A stretch of 42,170 nt of DNA. It comes from CBDCWT01 sp965223305 (GTDB taxonomy: Bacteria > Planctomycetota > Planctomycetia > Pirellulales > Pirellulaceae). This document shows, in pieces, positions 17,891-26,674 of the stretch. Below the pieces are notes generated by a model that saw only the letters and a list, made by a program, of their open reading frames with translations, searched no databases and was not told the DNA's origin. Where the stretch lies: assembly GCA_965223305.1 (NCBI GenBank), contig CBDCWT010000008.1, forward strand, positions 1 to 42,170. Reading direction: 5' to 3'. The translations under genes were made by a program, and so were the position numbers. The number at the start of each line of letters is the position of its first letter. Position 1 is the first letter of the stretch.

Positions 17891-20299
17891 TACGGCAGTG
17901 CTGCCGCCCACGGGATCCACACTGGTTGTCTGATAGAAGTTGCCGAGGACGGCCAGCAGCTGGCTGTCCGGCGAGATGGCAACCGCTTGAATCTGATGAG
18001 CGTCGCCGGGAAAGAACGACAGTTCTCGCAGATGGACACCCGCTGCCCCATCCCAGAGATGGACCATGTTGTCCCGCCCGCCAGTGAGCACCAACCCGCC
18101 AACAGCGGAGCAAGCAACAGACACGACTTGATCGCTGTGCGACGGCGGATCCTGACACAACAGCTCGCCGGTTGCCAGTTCGAACAGATCAATCTTGCTG
18201 CCACGGCCCGCGACAGCAACCTGATCTCCCTGCGGACTGACTGCCACAGACGTTGGCGTTGAACCCCTCGGTTGAACTCGTGGTATCTGGCGAAGCATCG
18301 TCTGTTCGGTCAGGTCCCACACGTGAAGACCTTTCCCGCCAGCAGTGACTAGCTGTTGACGGCCCCAATCAACCGCTATGTCATCTGCCGATCGCGTCAC
18401 CTCGTCGTCAGGCAGTGCGGTAGCCGACGGCACTCCACGATCGAGATCAAAGAACCGGATGTTTGCGGCGGGACGAGCTCGATCCATCGAGCTCCAGCCC
18501 CAACCGCATGTTGCCAAACTACTGCGATTCGTGAATGCAACGGCCTTGAGCTGAAAGATGCCCGGCAGCTCGATCGTTTGCGGCGGCCCATTGTCTTGTG
18601 TGTTCCAAACGAGAATACCGCCGCGAGTGGTGGATGCGAGCAGGCGCCCGTCAGGAGAAACCGCCAACACCGGCGGCGAAAACCCAGCGGCGCCGTTTCG
18701 TCTGCCGTCGTGCGTCGCCTCGACTCCGTGCTCGATATCCCACTGTCGAATCTGCCGGCGATGTGCGCTAAGCAAAGTCCGCTCGTCTTGAAACGCCAGA
18801 TCGTAGATGCGCAAGTCCGATAGATCACCCGCCACCAGGAGCTCGCTCTGCATCACACGAATGGCCCGACCTGTCGAAGCCTGCCAGAGGTGTATCCGCC
18901 CTTGAACGTCTCCCGCCGCAAGAACTTCACCTCCCGGCGAGTAAGCGATCGTTGTCACTGGTACGCGGAGTTCGAGGCGTAGTTCACCCGTCGACGTATC
19001 CCAGAGGCAGACGGAACTCCACGGGTCGTAAGACCCGTCTCCACAGACCGCCAAGGTCTTCCCGTCCGGTGAGTACCGCATCTGGAAGACACTCGTGGGT
19101 TGACGGAGTCGAGTGGTGCCAAGCTGCTGCCGCGCACCTGCTGGAAGCCGCGGAGTTATGGCCGGCGTCGATTTTGATGCGCCAGTGGCTGACGCGGCAG
19201 TTAGCCCAGCAGGCGGCGCAGCGTCGTCCTGCTGAGCGATTAGCCGGACTTGAAACAGACCGAAGAAGAGCAACGCCGAGGCGACGGCCAGCAACGCAGA
19301 CTGCTTGGCAACGGAGTCCACGACCGGCGCCAAGATACGGTTCACTCGCTGAAAAACCTGCCCGCCACTCCCGCTTTGACCGTGAGCGATCGTGCAGCCA
19401 CCTGCACGACCGATCAGCATCAGAGCGCGTGAATAAGGCACTGCACCGAACTTCTCCTTGACGCGGTCGTCACAGAGCCACTCTGCAGAGGCCTCGAACC
19501 GGCGTATCGACCACCACGCGCCTAGGTTGAACCAATGCAGAATCACAATCAAGCGCAGAGCCAGCGACTTCCAGAGGTCGCCACGTTGATAGTGAGTAAG
19601 CTCGTGAAGGAGGATCGCGCGCCGCTGGTGTCCGTCGAGCTGTTGCCAAAGAGACTCTGGGATGAAGACGTGGTAGCCAGATGGGAGCAGACAAAGGGCC
19701 GGACCCAGGTCCGCAGTCACGCCCAACTTGACTGATTTACTGACACCGAGATCGACCACCAGCTCTTGCCACTCTTCATGCCACGCTCGGCAGGCGGTCT
19801 TCCAAGAGAGTCGCCGAACGAAGCGAACATAGGCTGCCAACCAAGAGGTGGCGACGAGGACTGTACCAAGCGCCCAGATCGAGCCGACAACTTGCGGCCA
19901 CGTCCACACGGGTGACTGCGGGCTCAAAGGTAGCGAACTCGGTGTATCGGCAGGGACCGCATCCGCCGCAACGGCTGTTGGATCCTGTAGTCCATCGATT
20001 GCGGGTGCGGGAGCCGTGAGACGTGGAGCGAGCGGTTCTCGATGTTCTTGCCTCGCCAGTTGCCCAACCGAGACTCGAGCCGGCGGGTCCGCAGGCTCGA
20101 ACCAAGGTATCAGCAGCGGTACTCGAAAGAAAATCAAACCCTGCAGTAGGACGCAGCCCCAACAGACCCGCTGGGCGCGCGGCGAAGAAACCCGTAGGCA
20201 CAAGATAGCGGCCTGCACCGGGATCGCAGACACCACCAGCATCAAACTGGCCCGCCCGAGAGCAATCAACCAATCTTCCCACGGAACCATCCAACTCAC
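17876..20299 (-). CDS. BlaR1-like M56 metallopeptidase fused to a WD40 propeller (frameshifted near its 3' end)
   Basis: The encoded protein is 807 residues in this frame, about 1037 if joined to the downstream WD40 part. The N-terminal half is a membrane M56 peptidase. It has hydrophobic segments at ~10-36, 45-65, 133-160 and 240-262, the zinc motif HELTH at 232-236, a further acidic ligand region FEASAEWLCDD at ~269-278, and another hydrophobic segment near 325-345. From ~395 WD40 repeats begin (QMRYSPDGKTLAVCGDG, VCLWDTSTGEL). The family senses an extracytoplasmic signal and triggers cleavage of its BlaI-type repressor. The start is GTG 20299, which overlaps the TGA of the repressor gene as GTGA, so the two are translationally coupled. 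The ligand is unknown. WD40 blades replace the penicillin-sensor domain of BlaR1, so a beta-lactam role should not be assumed. Confidence 0.85.
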   Translation of the reverse strand: MSWMVPWEDWLIALGRASLMLVVSAIPVQAAILCLRVSSPRAQRVCWGCVLLQGLIFFRVPLLIPWFEPADPPARVSVGQLARQEHREPLAPRLTAPAPAIDGLQDPTAVAADAVPADTPSSLPLSPQSPVWTWPQVVGSIWALGTVLVATSWLAAYVRFVRRLSWKTACRAWHEEWQELVVDLGVSKSVKLGVTADLGPALCLLPSGYHVFIPESLWQQLDGHQRRAILLHELTHYQRGDLWKSLALRLIVILHWFNLGAWWSIRRFEASAEWLCDDRVKEKFGAVPYSRALMLIGRAGGCTIAHGQSGSGGQVFQRVNRILAPVVDSVAKQSALLAVASALLFFGLFQVRLIAQQDDAAPPAGLTAASATGASKSTPAITPRLPAGARQQLGTTRLRQPTSVFQMRYSPDGKTLAVCGDGSYDPWSSVCLWDTSTGELRLELRVPVTTIAYSPGGEVLAAGDVQGRIHLWQASTGRAIRVMQSELLVAGDLSDLRIYDLAFQDERTLLSAHRRQIRQWDIEHGVEATHDGRRNGAAGFSPPVLAVSPDGRLLASTTRGGILVWNTQDNGPPQTIELPGIFQLKAVAFTNRSSLATCGWGWSSMDRARPAANIRFFDLDRGVPSATALPDDEVTRSADDIAVDWGRQQLVTAGGKGLHVWDLTEQTMLRQIPRVQPRGSTPTSVAVSPQGDQVAVAGRGSKIDLFELATGELLCQDPPSHSDQVVSVACSAVGGLVLTGGRDNMVHLWDGAAGVHLRELSFFPGDAHQIQAVAISPDSQLLAVLGNFYQTTSVDPVGGSTAVTWVR

Positions 20300-20712
20300 T
20301 CCTTGCGATTCCGGCCCGACTGAGACCTCTCCACACTCGACAGAAGGTTCTTCAGCTCCTCGATCTCGTCCGCTGTCAAATCTGCTTCCGACAACAACTG
20401 GGCTACCAGAGGAACGACCGTGCCACCACCCAGCTTCTCCATCAGTTGGGCAAGATGTCCGAGCCCGACCTCGGTCTGTGTGACTGCAGCTCTATAGACA
20501 GCAGGTCGCTCGTCGTTGCGGCGTACCAGCCGCTTATCGACTAGTCGGTTCAAGCGAGTTTGCATCGTAGGATAGCCAATCGGCTTTCCGTACTTGCCGA
20601 ACCGCTGATGCGCCTGCGACAGCGTCAGCGGTCCCTCGCTCCAAAGCATGGCCATCAACTCCATCTCACCCCGGAATAGGCCAGCTTTTTGTCGCTTCCG
20701 TCTCTTACCCAT
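20296..20712 (-). CDS. BlaI/MecI/CopY-family transcriptional repressor
   Basis: The product is 138 residues from ATG 20712, with AAGGTGAG upstream. The longer open frame to 20991 has no family-like sequence before this ATG. A winged helix covers ~10-85: LFRGEMELMAMLWSEGPLTL, GYPTMQTRLNRLVDKRLV (recognition helix), RRNDERPAVYRA (wing). The dimerisation helices follow, with VAQLLSEADLTADEIEELKNL. In the family, dimers bind a palindrome over their own promoter and are inactivated by cleavage initiated by the cognate M56 peptidase. That peptidase is encoded immediately downstream (4-bp overlap). A perfect palindrome 20 bp upstream of the start fits autoregulation. Confidence 0.88.
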   Translation of the reverse strand: MGKRRKRQKAGLFRGEMELMAMLWSEGPLTLSQAHQRFGKYGKPIGYPTMQTRLNRLVDKRLVRRNDERPAVYRAAVTQTEVGLGHLAQLMEKLGGGTVVPLVAQLLSEADLTADEIEELKNLLSSVERSQSGRNRKE

Positions 20713-20731
20713 ATGACACTCACCTTCGCGA

Positions 20732-20769
20732 ATTATTACCAATGTAATAATATATGGGTGGCGGGTCAA
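20732..20769 (-). promoter_or_regulatory. Palindromic operator and overlapping promoter of the blaI-like operon
   Basis: At 20732-20751 there is a perfect inverted repeat with 8-bp arms and a 4-bp centre (ATTATTAC-caat-GTAATAAT), the TTAC/GTAA type recognised by BlaI-family repressors. On the minus strand TTGACC (20764-20769) and TACATT 17 bp downstream form a plausible -35/-10 pair whose -10 lies inside the palindrome. A bound dimer would block polymerase. This is a sequence-based prediction. Confidence 0.7.
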
Positions 20770-20984
20770 CTTAACGAGAGGTCTTGACGGCGCTGCAGCT
20801 GTGAGGACGCATGGTGCGAAGACGGCTTTCTGCCTACTGCGAGCGAGCTGGTTGAATAGGGCGGATTCGCTTTCCGCGACATGCAGGAGCTCGCACGGCA
20901 AAGGCGTTGAATCTGGTTCTGGCCGTTTCGGCGGTACTCGGCCGCGGCCGCGCACGGAGTTGGGAACCTCGATGATGTTGGCAC

Positions 20985-21126
20985 AGCACACGGAGTGTGC
21001 TGGCTACGTTGGAGGCTGGCTGCGGTAGGCGCCCGTCACCCGCTTGTTATGGCTGGAAAACTGAGCCGCAATGGGGCGGCTCTATCTGGGGGCCACAGCA
21101 CACGGAGTGTGCTGGCTACGTTGGAG
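20985..21126. repeat. Two copies of a short palindromic intergenic repeat
   Basis: AGCACACGGAGTGTGCT occurs at 20985-21001 and 21097-21113, each followed by the same GGCTACGTTGGAG, 112 bp apart. Each is a 17-bp near-palindrome (CACAC-GGA-GTGTG core). A degenerate third copy may follow around 21127-21155. A related motif (CACGCGGAGCGTG followed by GGCTACGT) occurs 19.6 kb away at 40589, so this is a dispersed family. The interval 20770-21157 carries no gene apart from these repeats and the promoter of the repressor operon. Confidence 0.75.
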
Positions 21127-21157
21127 ACTACGACAGAGGGAGTGTGCCCGGCTGCGT

Positions 21158-21673
21158 TTAGCTGCCCTTCTTTTTCTTCTTGCCTTTGACTTTCGGGGCG
21201 GGGGATTTCCGGCTCTGGTTGGTTGGCTGCACTTCGATCGCCAACACCTTCTGCCCCTCACAAAGAGGTGTCACGCTGCCGGTCTGCGAGAGCAGCTCGA
21301 CTACGAACGTCTCGCGAAACGACTCCTCGACCATCCGCATGGCATTGTCCAGCCGGCGGTGTAGAGGGCAGAGCGTTCCCTCGTGGGAACCAATCCCCAG
21401 CGGGCACTCGCGGATCCGCTTGAACGGCTCGACCGCGTCGATGACCTCCCAGATCGTCAACTCCGCGGCATCCCTGGTGAGCACGAACCCGCCATGCAAA
21501 CCGCGTTTGGACGTCACTAGATTCGCCCGCACTAAACCCTGCATCAACTTCGAGAGATAAGGGGCCGGAACCTGCGTGATCTCGGAGATTCTCTGCGCTG
21601 TGCAGGCCGTTCCTTGATGCTGGGCGATCGTCACGATCGCCCGCAGCGCGTATTCAACGGTCTGGGAGATCAT
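21158..21673 (-). CDS. Rrf2-family transcriptional regulator
   Basis: The product is 171 residues from ATG 21673 (MISQTVEYALRAIVTIAQHQ), the normal start of Rrf2 proteins; the extra open frame to 21781 runs into the divergent promoter region and is unlike the family. The winged helix has CTAQRISEITQVPAPYLSKL and SKRGLHGGFVLTR. C90 and C102, with H97 between them (ECPLGIGSHEGTLCPLH), occupy the loop that carries the three cluster cysteines of IscR/NsrR. Only two of the three cysteines are present, so an iron-sulfur or redox role is plausible but not certain. The tail is Lys-rich (KGKKKKK). It is transcribed away from the nitrate reductase/ACIII cluster, which it probably regulates. Confidence 0.87.
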   Translation of the reverse strand: MISQTVEYALRAIVTIAQHQGTACTAQRISEITQVPAPYLSKLMQGLVRANLVTSKRGLHGGFVLTRDAAELTIWEVIDAVEPFKRIRECPLGIGSHEGTLCPLHRRLDNAMRMVEESFRETFVVELLSQTGSVTPLCEGQKVLAIEVQPTNQSRKSPAPKVKGKKKKKGS

Positions 21674-21681
21674 CGGCAACC

Positions 21682-21873
21682 TGTGGGGATAGAAAATCGG
21701 GACTAAAAAAGAATTCCAGATCTTGACATCTGTTATAGCAACCGCTAATCTGTCGTGCAATTGAGATAAAGAGACCCGCATATCCCCAATTTGTGTGGGG
21801 TTTTGGGGTTCCGCCGGCCGGAAATGGCGAGAGCAATGGGCACGACGTCAAACAAACCGCGATTTTCCCCACA
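21682..21873 (+). promoter_or_regulatory. Divergent regulatory region with promoter for the respiratory cluster
   Basis: On the plus strand TTGACA (21723-21728), a 17-bp spacer and TAATCT (21746-21751) form a good promoter facing the cytochrome c gene. The -35 is inside an inverted repeat CAGAT-cttgac-ATCTG (21717-21732). The motif TGTGGGG occurs at 21682-21688 and 21794-21800, and inverted (CCCCACA) at 21867-21873; the middle copy forms a CCCCA/TGGGG stem (21784-21800) followed by TTTT. These are candidate binding sites for the divergently encoded Rrf2 protein or an attenuator-like leader. Function is inferred. Confidence 0.5.
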
Positions 21874-21904
21874 AATCCGCCGGATTCTCAGATGCCCGCG
21901 GGCG

Positions 21905-22822
21905 ATGGCCGGGCGGCGATGGCCGACCGGGTGGCTCGCTCTGACCCTAACGGCCTGCCTGATACCGGCGGCCGGCTGGTCCCAGGACACTCCGGACTAC
22001 TTCCGGCAGAACTGTATGAACTGCCACACGATCGGGGGTGGGCGGTTGACGGGTCCGGACTTGAAGGAGGTGTCGCAGCGGAAGGACCGCGAGTGGTTGA
22101 TCGGCTTCATGATGAATCCCAAGTCGTACATCGACCGTGGCGATCCGTACGCGATGAAGATCTTGGCGGAATCCCGCAACGTGCCGATGCCCGCATTGCC
22201 GGGGATGACGCGGGAGCGCTGCGAAAATCTGCTCGATTTGATTGAGGCCGAATCGAAGCTGGCCGAATCGCAATTCAAAGGCCTGCAGATTTCCAACAAG
22301 CCGTTCACCGACGCCGACCGTGTGACCGGCCGCGAGATCTTTTTAGGAAGGACGCGGCTAGAAAACGGTGGGCCGGCGTGTATCGCGTGTCACAGTATGC
22401 ACGACATACCGCTGCTGGGTGGTGGCGCGCTGGCTCGCGATCGCCGCGTCTCGGATCTGACCAACGTCTACGAACGACTGGATGGACGAAAGGCGCTCAG
22501 CGCCTGGTTGGCTGCACCGGGCACCGAGACGATGCAGCCGATCTTCAAGAACCATCCCATGAGCGGCGACGAGATTCACGCCTTGGTGGCTTACTTCGAA
22601 ACGTCGGCCGGCAACAGCCCTGCGCAACCGGCCGCGAGTCGCGTCGCCTTTCTACTCATGGGACTGTTGGGCGCCGCGGCGGTCATCTTCGGGTTTGACG
22701 CGCTCTGGAAGCAAAGGTTTCACAGCGTCCGCCAGTCTTTGGTGGAAACCACCGCGCTGCGGGTAGGCACGAAAACACAGAGCATGCAGGACTCGGGAGA
22801 GTCGATCTCGCCGTCCGGATAA
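21905..22822 (+). CDS. narC: Membrane-anchored diheme cytochrome c heading the nitrate reductase cluster (NarC-like)
   Basis: The product is 305 residues from ATG 21905, chosen because a signal peptide starts here (GRRWPTGWLALTLTACLIPAAGWSQ); no good ribosome site is visible, and in-frame ATGs at 21824 and 21836 are possible. Two heme c motifs are present: CMNCH at 37-41 with a downstream Met-rich stretch (NVPMPALPGM), and CIACH near 158. A single C-terminal membrane helix (~248-268) would leave both hemes outside the cytoplasmic membrane. The position directly before narG copies the narCGHJIKT order of Thermus, where a diheme cytochrome is part of the nitrate reductase system. It may accept electrons from, or pass them between, nitrate reductase and the ACIII encoded downstream. 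The symbol rests on context more than on close similarity. Confidence 0.8.
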   Translation: MAGRRWPTGWLALTLTACLIPAAGWSQDTPDYFRQNCMNCHTIGGGRLTGPDLKEVSQRKDREWLIGFMMNPKSYIDRGDPYAMKILAESRNVPMPALPGMTRERCENLLDLIEAESKLAESQFKGLQISNKPFTDADRVTGREIFLGRTRLENGGPACIACHSMHDIPLLGGGALARDRRVSDLTNVYERLDGRKALSAWLAAPGTETMQPIFKNHPMSGDEIHALVAYFETSAGNSPAQPAASRVAFLLMGLLGAAAVIFGFDALWKQRFHSVRQSLVETTALRVGTKTQSMQDSGESISPSG

Positions 22823-22851
22823 CCGAACCTCAGCCAACAAAGGCAGACTCG

Positions 22852-25800
22852 ATGAGTATCGTCCAAGACGCAATCGCCTGGATTCGAGATGAGGTCAATC
22901 CGCAAGGTCGGCAGTGGGAAGAGTTCTATCGCAATCGGTGGCAACACGACAAAGTGGTGCGGAGCACACACGGCGTCAATTGCACTGGCGGATGTACCTG
23001 GAACATCCACGTGAAGGACGGCATCGTCACTTGGGAGATGCAGGGGCTCGACTACCCCATGCTCGAAGCTGGTCTGCCACCCTACGAACCACGGGGTTGC
23101 CAGCGGGGCATCTCCTACAGCTGGTACCTCTACAGCCCGCTGCGGGTCAAGTACCCCTATGTGCGGGGCGCGCTGGTTGATCTTTGGCGCCAGGCACGGG
23201 CGGATCACGCGGATCCGGTCGACGCCTGGACGAGCCTAGTTAACGACCCGCCATCGCGTCAGCGGTGGCAACAGGCGCGGGGTAAGGGTGGACTACGGCG
23301 AGCCGATTGGGACACCGTGCTCGAGATCATCGCAGCGTCGATGGTCCACACGATCAAGCAACACGGCCCCGATCGGATCGCCGGTTTTTCACCAATCCCC
23401 GCAATGTCCATGATCAGCTATGCCTCGGGCGCACGCTTGATGCAGCTGGTGGGCGGGATCTCACTTTCGTTCTACGACTGGTATTGCGACCTGCCGACCG
23501 CCTCTCCGGAAACTTGGGGTGAGCAGACCGATGTGGCCGAAAGCGCCGACTGGTATCACGCCAAGATGCTGGTCTCGATGGGTGCGAACATCGGGATGAC
23601 GCGGACACCCGACTGTCACTTTCTGGCCGAGGGCCGCCACAACGGCACCAAGTTGTGGGTCTTCTCACCCGACTTCAGCATGGTAGCCAAATATGCCGAC
23701 GAGTGGGTTGCCGTCAACACCGGACAGGACGGCGCTTGGTGGATGGCTGTCAACCATGTGTTGCTGACCGAATTTCACCATCAGAAGAAGACGCCTTACT
23801 TTCTGGACTACACCAAAAAGTACACCGATGCACCGTTTCTGGTGGAGATCAAGGAGGAGGATGGCCGGGTCCGTGCTGGCCAGTTGCTGCGAGCGGGACG
23901 GCTCGAGCAGTACTCGGCTGAAGAACACGGTGACTGGAAGTTCTTGATGTGGGATGAAAAGTCCGACCAGCCGAAGATGCCGATGGGCAGCAGCGGCCAC
24001 CGTTGGGGAAAGACCAACGGCAAATGGAACTTGTTGCTCAAAGACGGCCGCGACGGCAGCCAGATCAACCCACAGCTCAGCTTCCTGGAGGACCACGATG
24101 GAGTCGTCCAAGTTGAACTGGACGACTTCGGTGCCGGCAGAACGATAACGCGCAGTGTGCCGATCAAGACCGTGACGTTGGCCAGCGGCGAAGAAGCACA
24201 CGTCACCACGGCCTACGACCTGCTGATGGCTCAGTACGGAGTGAACCGCGGACTCGTAGGCGACGATGCTGTGGACTATGACAATGCCGATGCACCCTAT
24301 ACACCGGCGTGGAGCGAAAAGTACACCGGCGTGGGGCGCGACGTACTGATTCGCTTTGCCCGTGAATGGGGAACGACGGCCGAACACACTGGCGGCAAAT
24401 GCACGATCTTGATTGGTGCGGGCATCAACCACTGGTACCACTCGAACCTGATGTACCGCGCCGGGATCCACGCGCTGATGTTCTGCGGCTGTGTTGGCAA
24501 GAACGGCGGCGGTTTGGCTCACTACGTGGGCCAAGAAAAGTTGGCGCCGATGGAATCGTGGTCCTCCATCGCCCTAGCCAAAGATTGGTTTCCCCCCTCA
24601 CGTCTCCAGAACACGCCCAGTTGGCACTACGTTCACTCAGACCAGTGGCGTTATGAGAAGGACTTTACTGATTACCACACGGTGCCGATCGGTGGCGGCG
24701 CGGAGACCACCGCCAAGGGGCACACGATGGATATGCAGGTTCGTGCTGTGCGGCAGGGTTGGCTTCCCTTCTATCCGCAGTTTCCAGAGAACCCGCTCGA
24801 GGTGGTCAAGCAAGCTCGCGCTGCCGGCGCTGGCTCGGAGGATGAAATTGCCTCGTGGGTCGCCGGGCGGTTGAAGAACAAGGAGATGAAGTTCTCGGTC
24901 GAAGACCCCGACGCCCCGGACAACTGGCCGCGGGTGTGGTTCATTTGGCGCGGCAACGCGATCATGGCCAGCGCGAAGGGACACGAGTATTTTCTGCGGC
25001 ACTACCTCGGCACCCACGACAACGCTGTGTGCAAGGACCTGGCCCAAGATTCGGTAACCGAGGTCGCTTGGCACGAGCACGCTCCGCAAGGAAAGATGGA
25101 CCTGGTCGTCGACTTGAATTTCCGCATGGACACCTCGGCGCTCTACTCAGACATCGTGCTGCCAGCAGCAACCTGGTACGAGAAAGCCGATCTGAACTCG
25201 ACGGACATGCACAGCTTCATCCATCCTCTGTCCCCAGCCGTACCTCCCTGCTGGGAATCCAAGAGTGACTGGGCCATCTTCAAGGAGGTGGCCAAACGCT
25301 TTTCGGAACTAGCCGCCAGGCACTTCCCCGAACCGGTCGAGGACCTGGTTGCGGCACCACTGGCACACGACTCGCCGGCTGAAGTCGCCCAACCGGACAT
25401 GAAACAGTGGATCAAGGGAGAGTGCGACGCCGTCCCCGGCAAGACGATGCCGGCGTTCAAAGTCGTTAAGCGGGACTACAAGAACGTCTACCGCCAGTTC
25501 ATCTCCTATGGACCGCTGGTCCGCAAGAACGGCCTGGCAGCTCACGGTACGAAGTACACGATTGCCGACGAGTATGACGAGTATCTCCGCACGCACCGCA
25601 CCGAGAGCTGGGACGGCAACATCTACCCCTCTCTAAGCGACGACATCGATGCCTGCAACGTGGTCCTCCATTTTGCGACCGTCACCAACGGCGAAATGGC
25701 CTATCGGTCCTACCAGAATATGGAAGAGAAGACCGGCGTGCCGCTGGTGCATCTCGCCGAAAAGAACCGGGGATTCCGCACGAATTTCAAGGAGATCCAG

Positions 25801-26502
25801 AGCCAACCGCGGCGTTTCATCAACAGCCCGATGTGGTCGGGGTTGATCGAGAATGGCCGGTCTTACGCCCCGTTTACTTACAACGTCGAATCCGACGTAC
25901 CGTGGCGTACTCTGACCGGCAGGCAGTCGTTCTACCTGGACCATCCGGTGTACATCGACTTTGGCGAGCACCTACCCACTTACAAACCCAAGCCGTTACC
26001 CACCGAGTACTCGGACCTGCAATTCAGTGAAGACGAAGCGCAGGCGATCATGCTGAATTTCCTCACTCCGCACGGCAAGTGGCATATCCACTCGACCTAC
26101 GGTGACAACCAACGGATGACAACGCTCTCACGGGGAATCTACCCGCTCTGGATAAACGACGGAGACGCCGAAGCGCTCGAGATCCACGACAACGACTGGG
26201 TGGAGGTGTTCAACGACCATGGAGTGATCGTCACGCGGGCCGTCGTCAGTGCCAGGATCCCGCCCGGCATCTGCATGCAGTATCACGCCCCCGAACGCAC
26301 ACATGGAATTCCCAAATCACCACTGCGTAAGGGTAGACGCGCGGGCGGACACAACAGCCTCACGCGCACGCGTCTCAAACCGAACTTTATGATCGGTGGC
26401 TACGGTCAGTTTACCTACCATTTCAACTACTGGGGTCCGGTCGGCTGCAATCGGGACACCCATCTGTTGGTGCGGAAGTTGCCCGGAGAGCCGATCTATT
26501 GA
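22852..26502 (+). CDS. narG: Respiratory nitrate reductase alpha subunit (molybdenum catalytic subunit)
   Basis: The encoded subunit is 1216 residues, close to the usual ~1240. It reduces nitrate to nitrite at a bis-MGD molybdenum centre. The FS0 [4Fe-4S] ligands are H40, C44 and C48 (HGVNCTGGC) and C83 (RGCQRG). The Mo-site motif FYDWYCDLP with Asp ligand candidates is at 208-215, followed by SPETWGEQTDVAESADWY as in the E. coli enzyme. The MGD-binding C-terminal part includes GKWHIHSTYGDN and a conserved PKS tail (GIPKSPLRKGRRAGGHNS). There is no twin-arginine signal, so the active site faces the cytoplasm, unlike periplasmic nitrite-oxidoreductase-type enzymes. It starts 29 bp after narC with AAAGG upstream. 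Substrate entry would be through the two NarK proteins encoded downstream. Confidence 0.96.
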   Translation: MSIVQDAIAWIRDEVNPQGRQWEEFYRNRWQHDKVVRSTHGVNCTGGCTWNIHVKDGIVTWEMQGLDYPMLEAGLPPYEPRGCQRGISYSWYLYSPLRVKYPYVRGALVDLWRQARADHADPVDAWTSLVNDPPSRQRWQQARGKGGLRRADWDTVLEIIAASMVHTIKQHGPDRIAGFSPIPAMSMISYASGARLMQLVGGISLSFYDWYCDLPTASPETWGEQTDVAESADWYHAKMLVSMGANIGMTRTPDCHFLAEGRHNGTKLWVFSPDFSMVAKYADEWVAVNTGQDGAWWMAVNHVLLTEFHHQKKTPYFLDYTKKYTDAPFLVEIKEEDGRVRAGQLLRAGRLEQYSAEEHGDWKFLMWDEKSDQPKMPMGSSGHRWGKTNGKWNLLLKDGRDGSQINPQLSFLEDHDGVVQVELDDFGAGRTITRSVPIKTVTLASGEEAHVTTAYDLLMAQYGVNRGLVGDDAVDYDNADAPYTPAWSEKYTGVGRDVLIRFAREWGTTAEHTGGKCTILIGAGINHWYHSNLMYRAGIHALMFCGCVGKNGGGLAHYVGQEKLAPMESWSSIALAKDWFPPSRLQNTPSWHYVHSDQWRYEKDFTDYHTVPIGGGAETTAKGHTMDMQVRAVRQGWLPFYPQFPENPLEVVKQARAAGAGSEDEIASWVAGRLKNKEMKFSVEDPDAPDNWPRVWFIWRGNAIMASAKGHEYFLRHYLGTHDNAVCKDLAQDSVTEVAWHEHAPQGKMDLVVDLNFRMDTSALYSDIVLPAATWYEKADLNSTDMHSFIHPLSPAVPPCWESKSDWAIFKEVAKRFSELAARHFPEPVEDLVAAPLAHDSPAEVAQPDMKQWIKGECDAVPGKTMPAFKVVKRDYKNVYRQFISYGPLVRKNGLAAHGTKYTIADEYDEYLRTHRTESWDGNIYPSLSDDIDACNVVLHFATVTNGEMAYRSYQNMEEKTGVPLVHLAEKNRGFRTNFKEIQSQPRRFINSPMWSGLIENGRSYAPFTYNVESDVPWRTLTGRQSFYLDHPVYIDFGEHLPTYKPKPLPTEYSDLQFSEDEAQAIMLNFLTPHGKWHIHSTYGDNQRMTTLSRGIYPLWINDGDAEALEIHDNDWVEVFNDHGVIVTRAVVSARIPPGICMQYHAPERTHGIPKSPLRKGRRAGGHNSLTRTRLKPNFMIGGYGQFTYHFNYWGPVGCNRDTHLLVRKLPGEPIY

Positions 26503-26674
26503 CCGAACTCAACCACAACCTGGAGTACCGCACAAGTTAGCAGTGTCACTCTCCCTCTGTCCCTTGCTGGCATCGACGTGCTTGTATCCACGTTCTGCAA
26601 CCGGCATCCGGAGACGACCGCCACGCCCGCTCGAAACGGTCACATACACCTCCTACTCGGCATAGAAACCGCTG

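Noticed and set aside
17876..20712. Beta-lactam resistance operon (blaR1-blaI)
   Set aside because: There is no penicillin-binding sensor domain and no beta-lactamase or PBP gene nearby; only the family relationship of the two regulators is supported.
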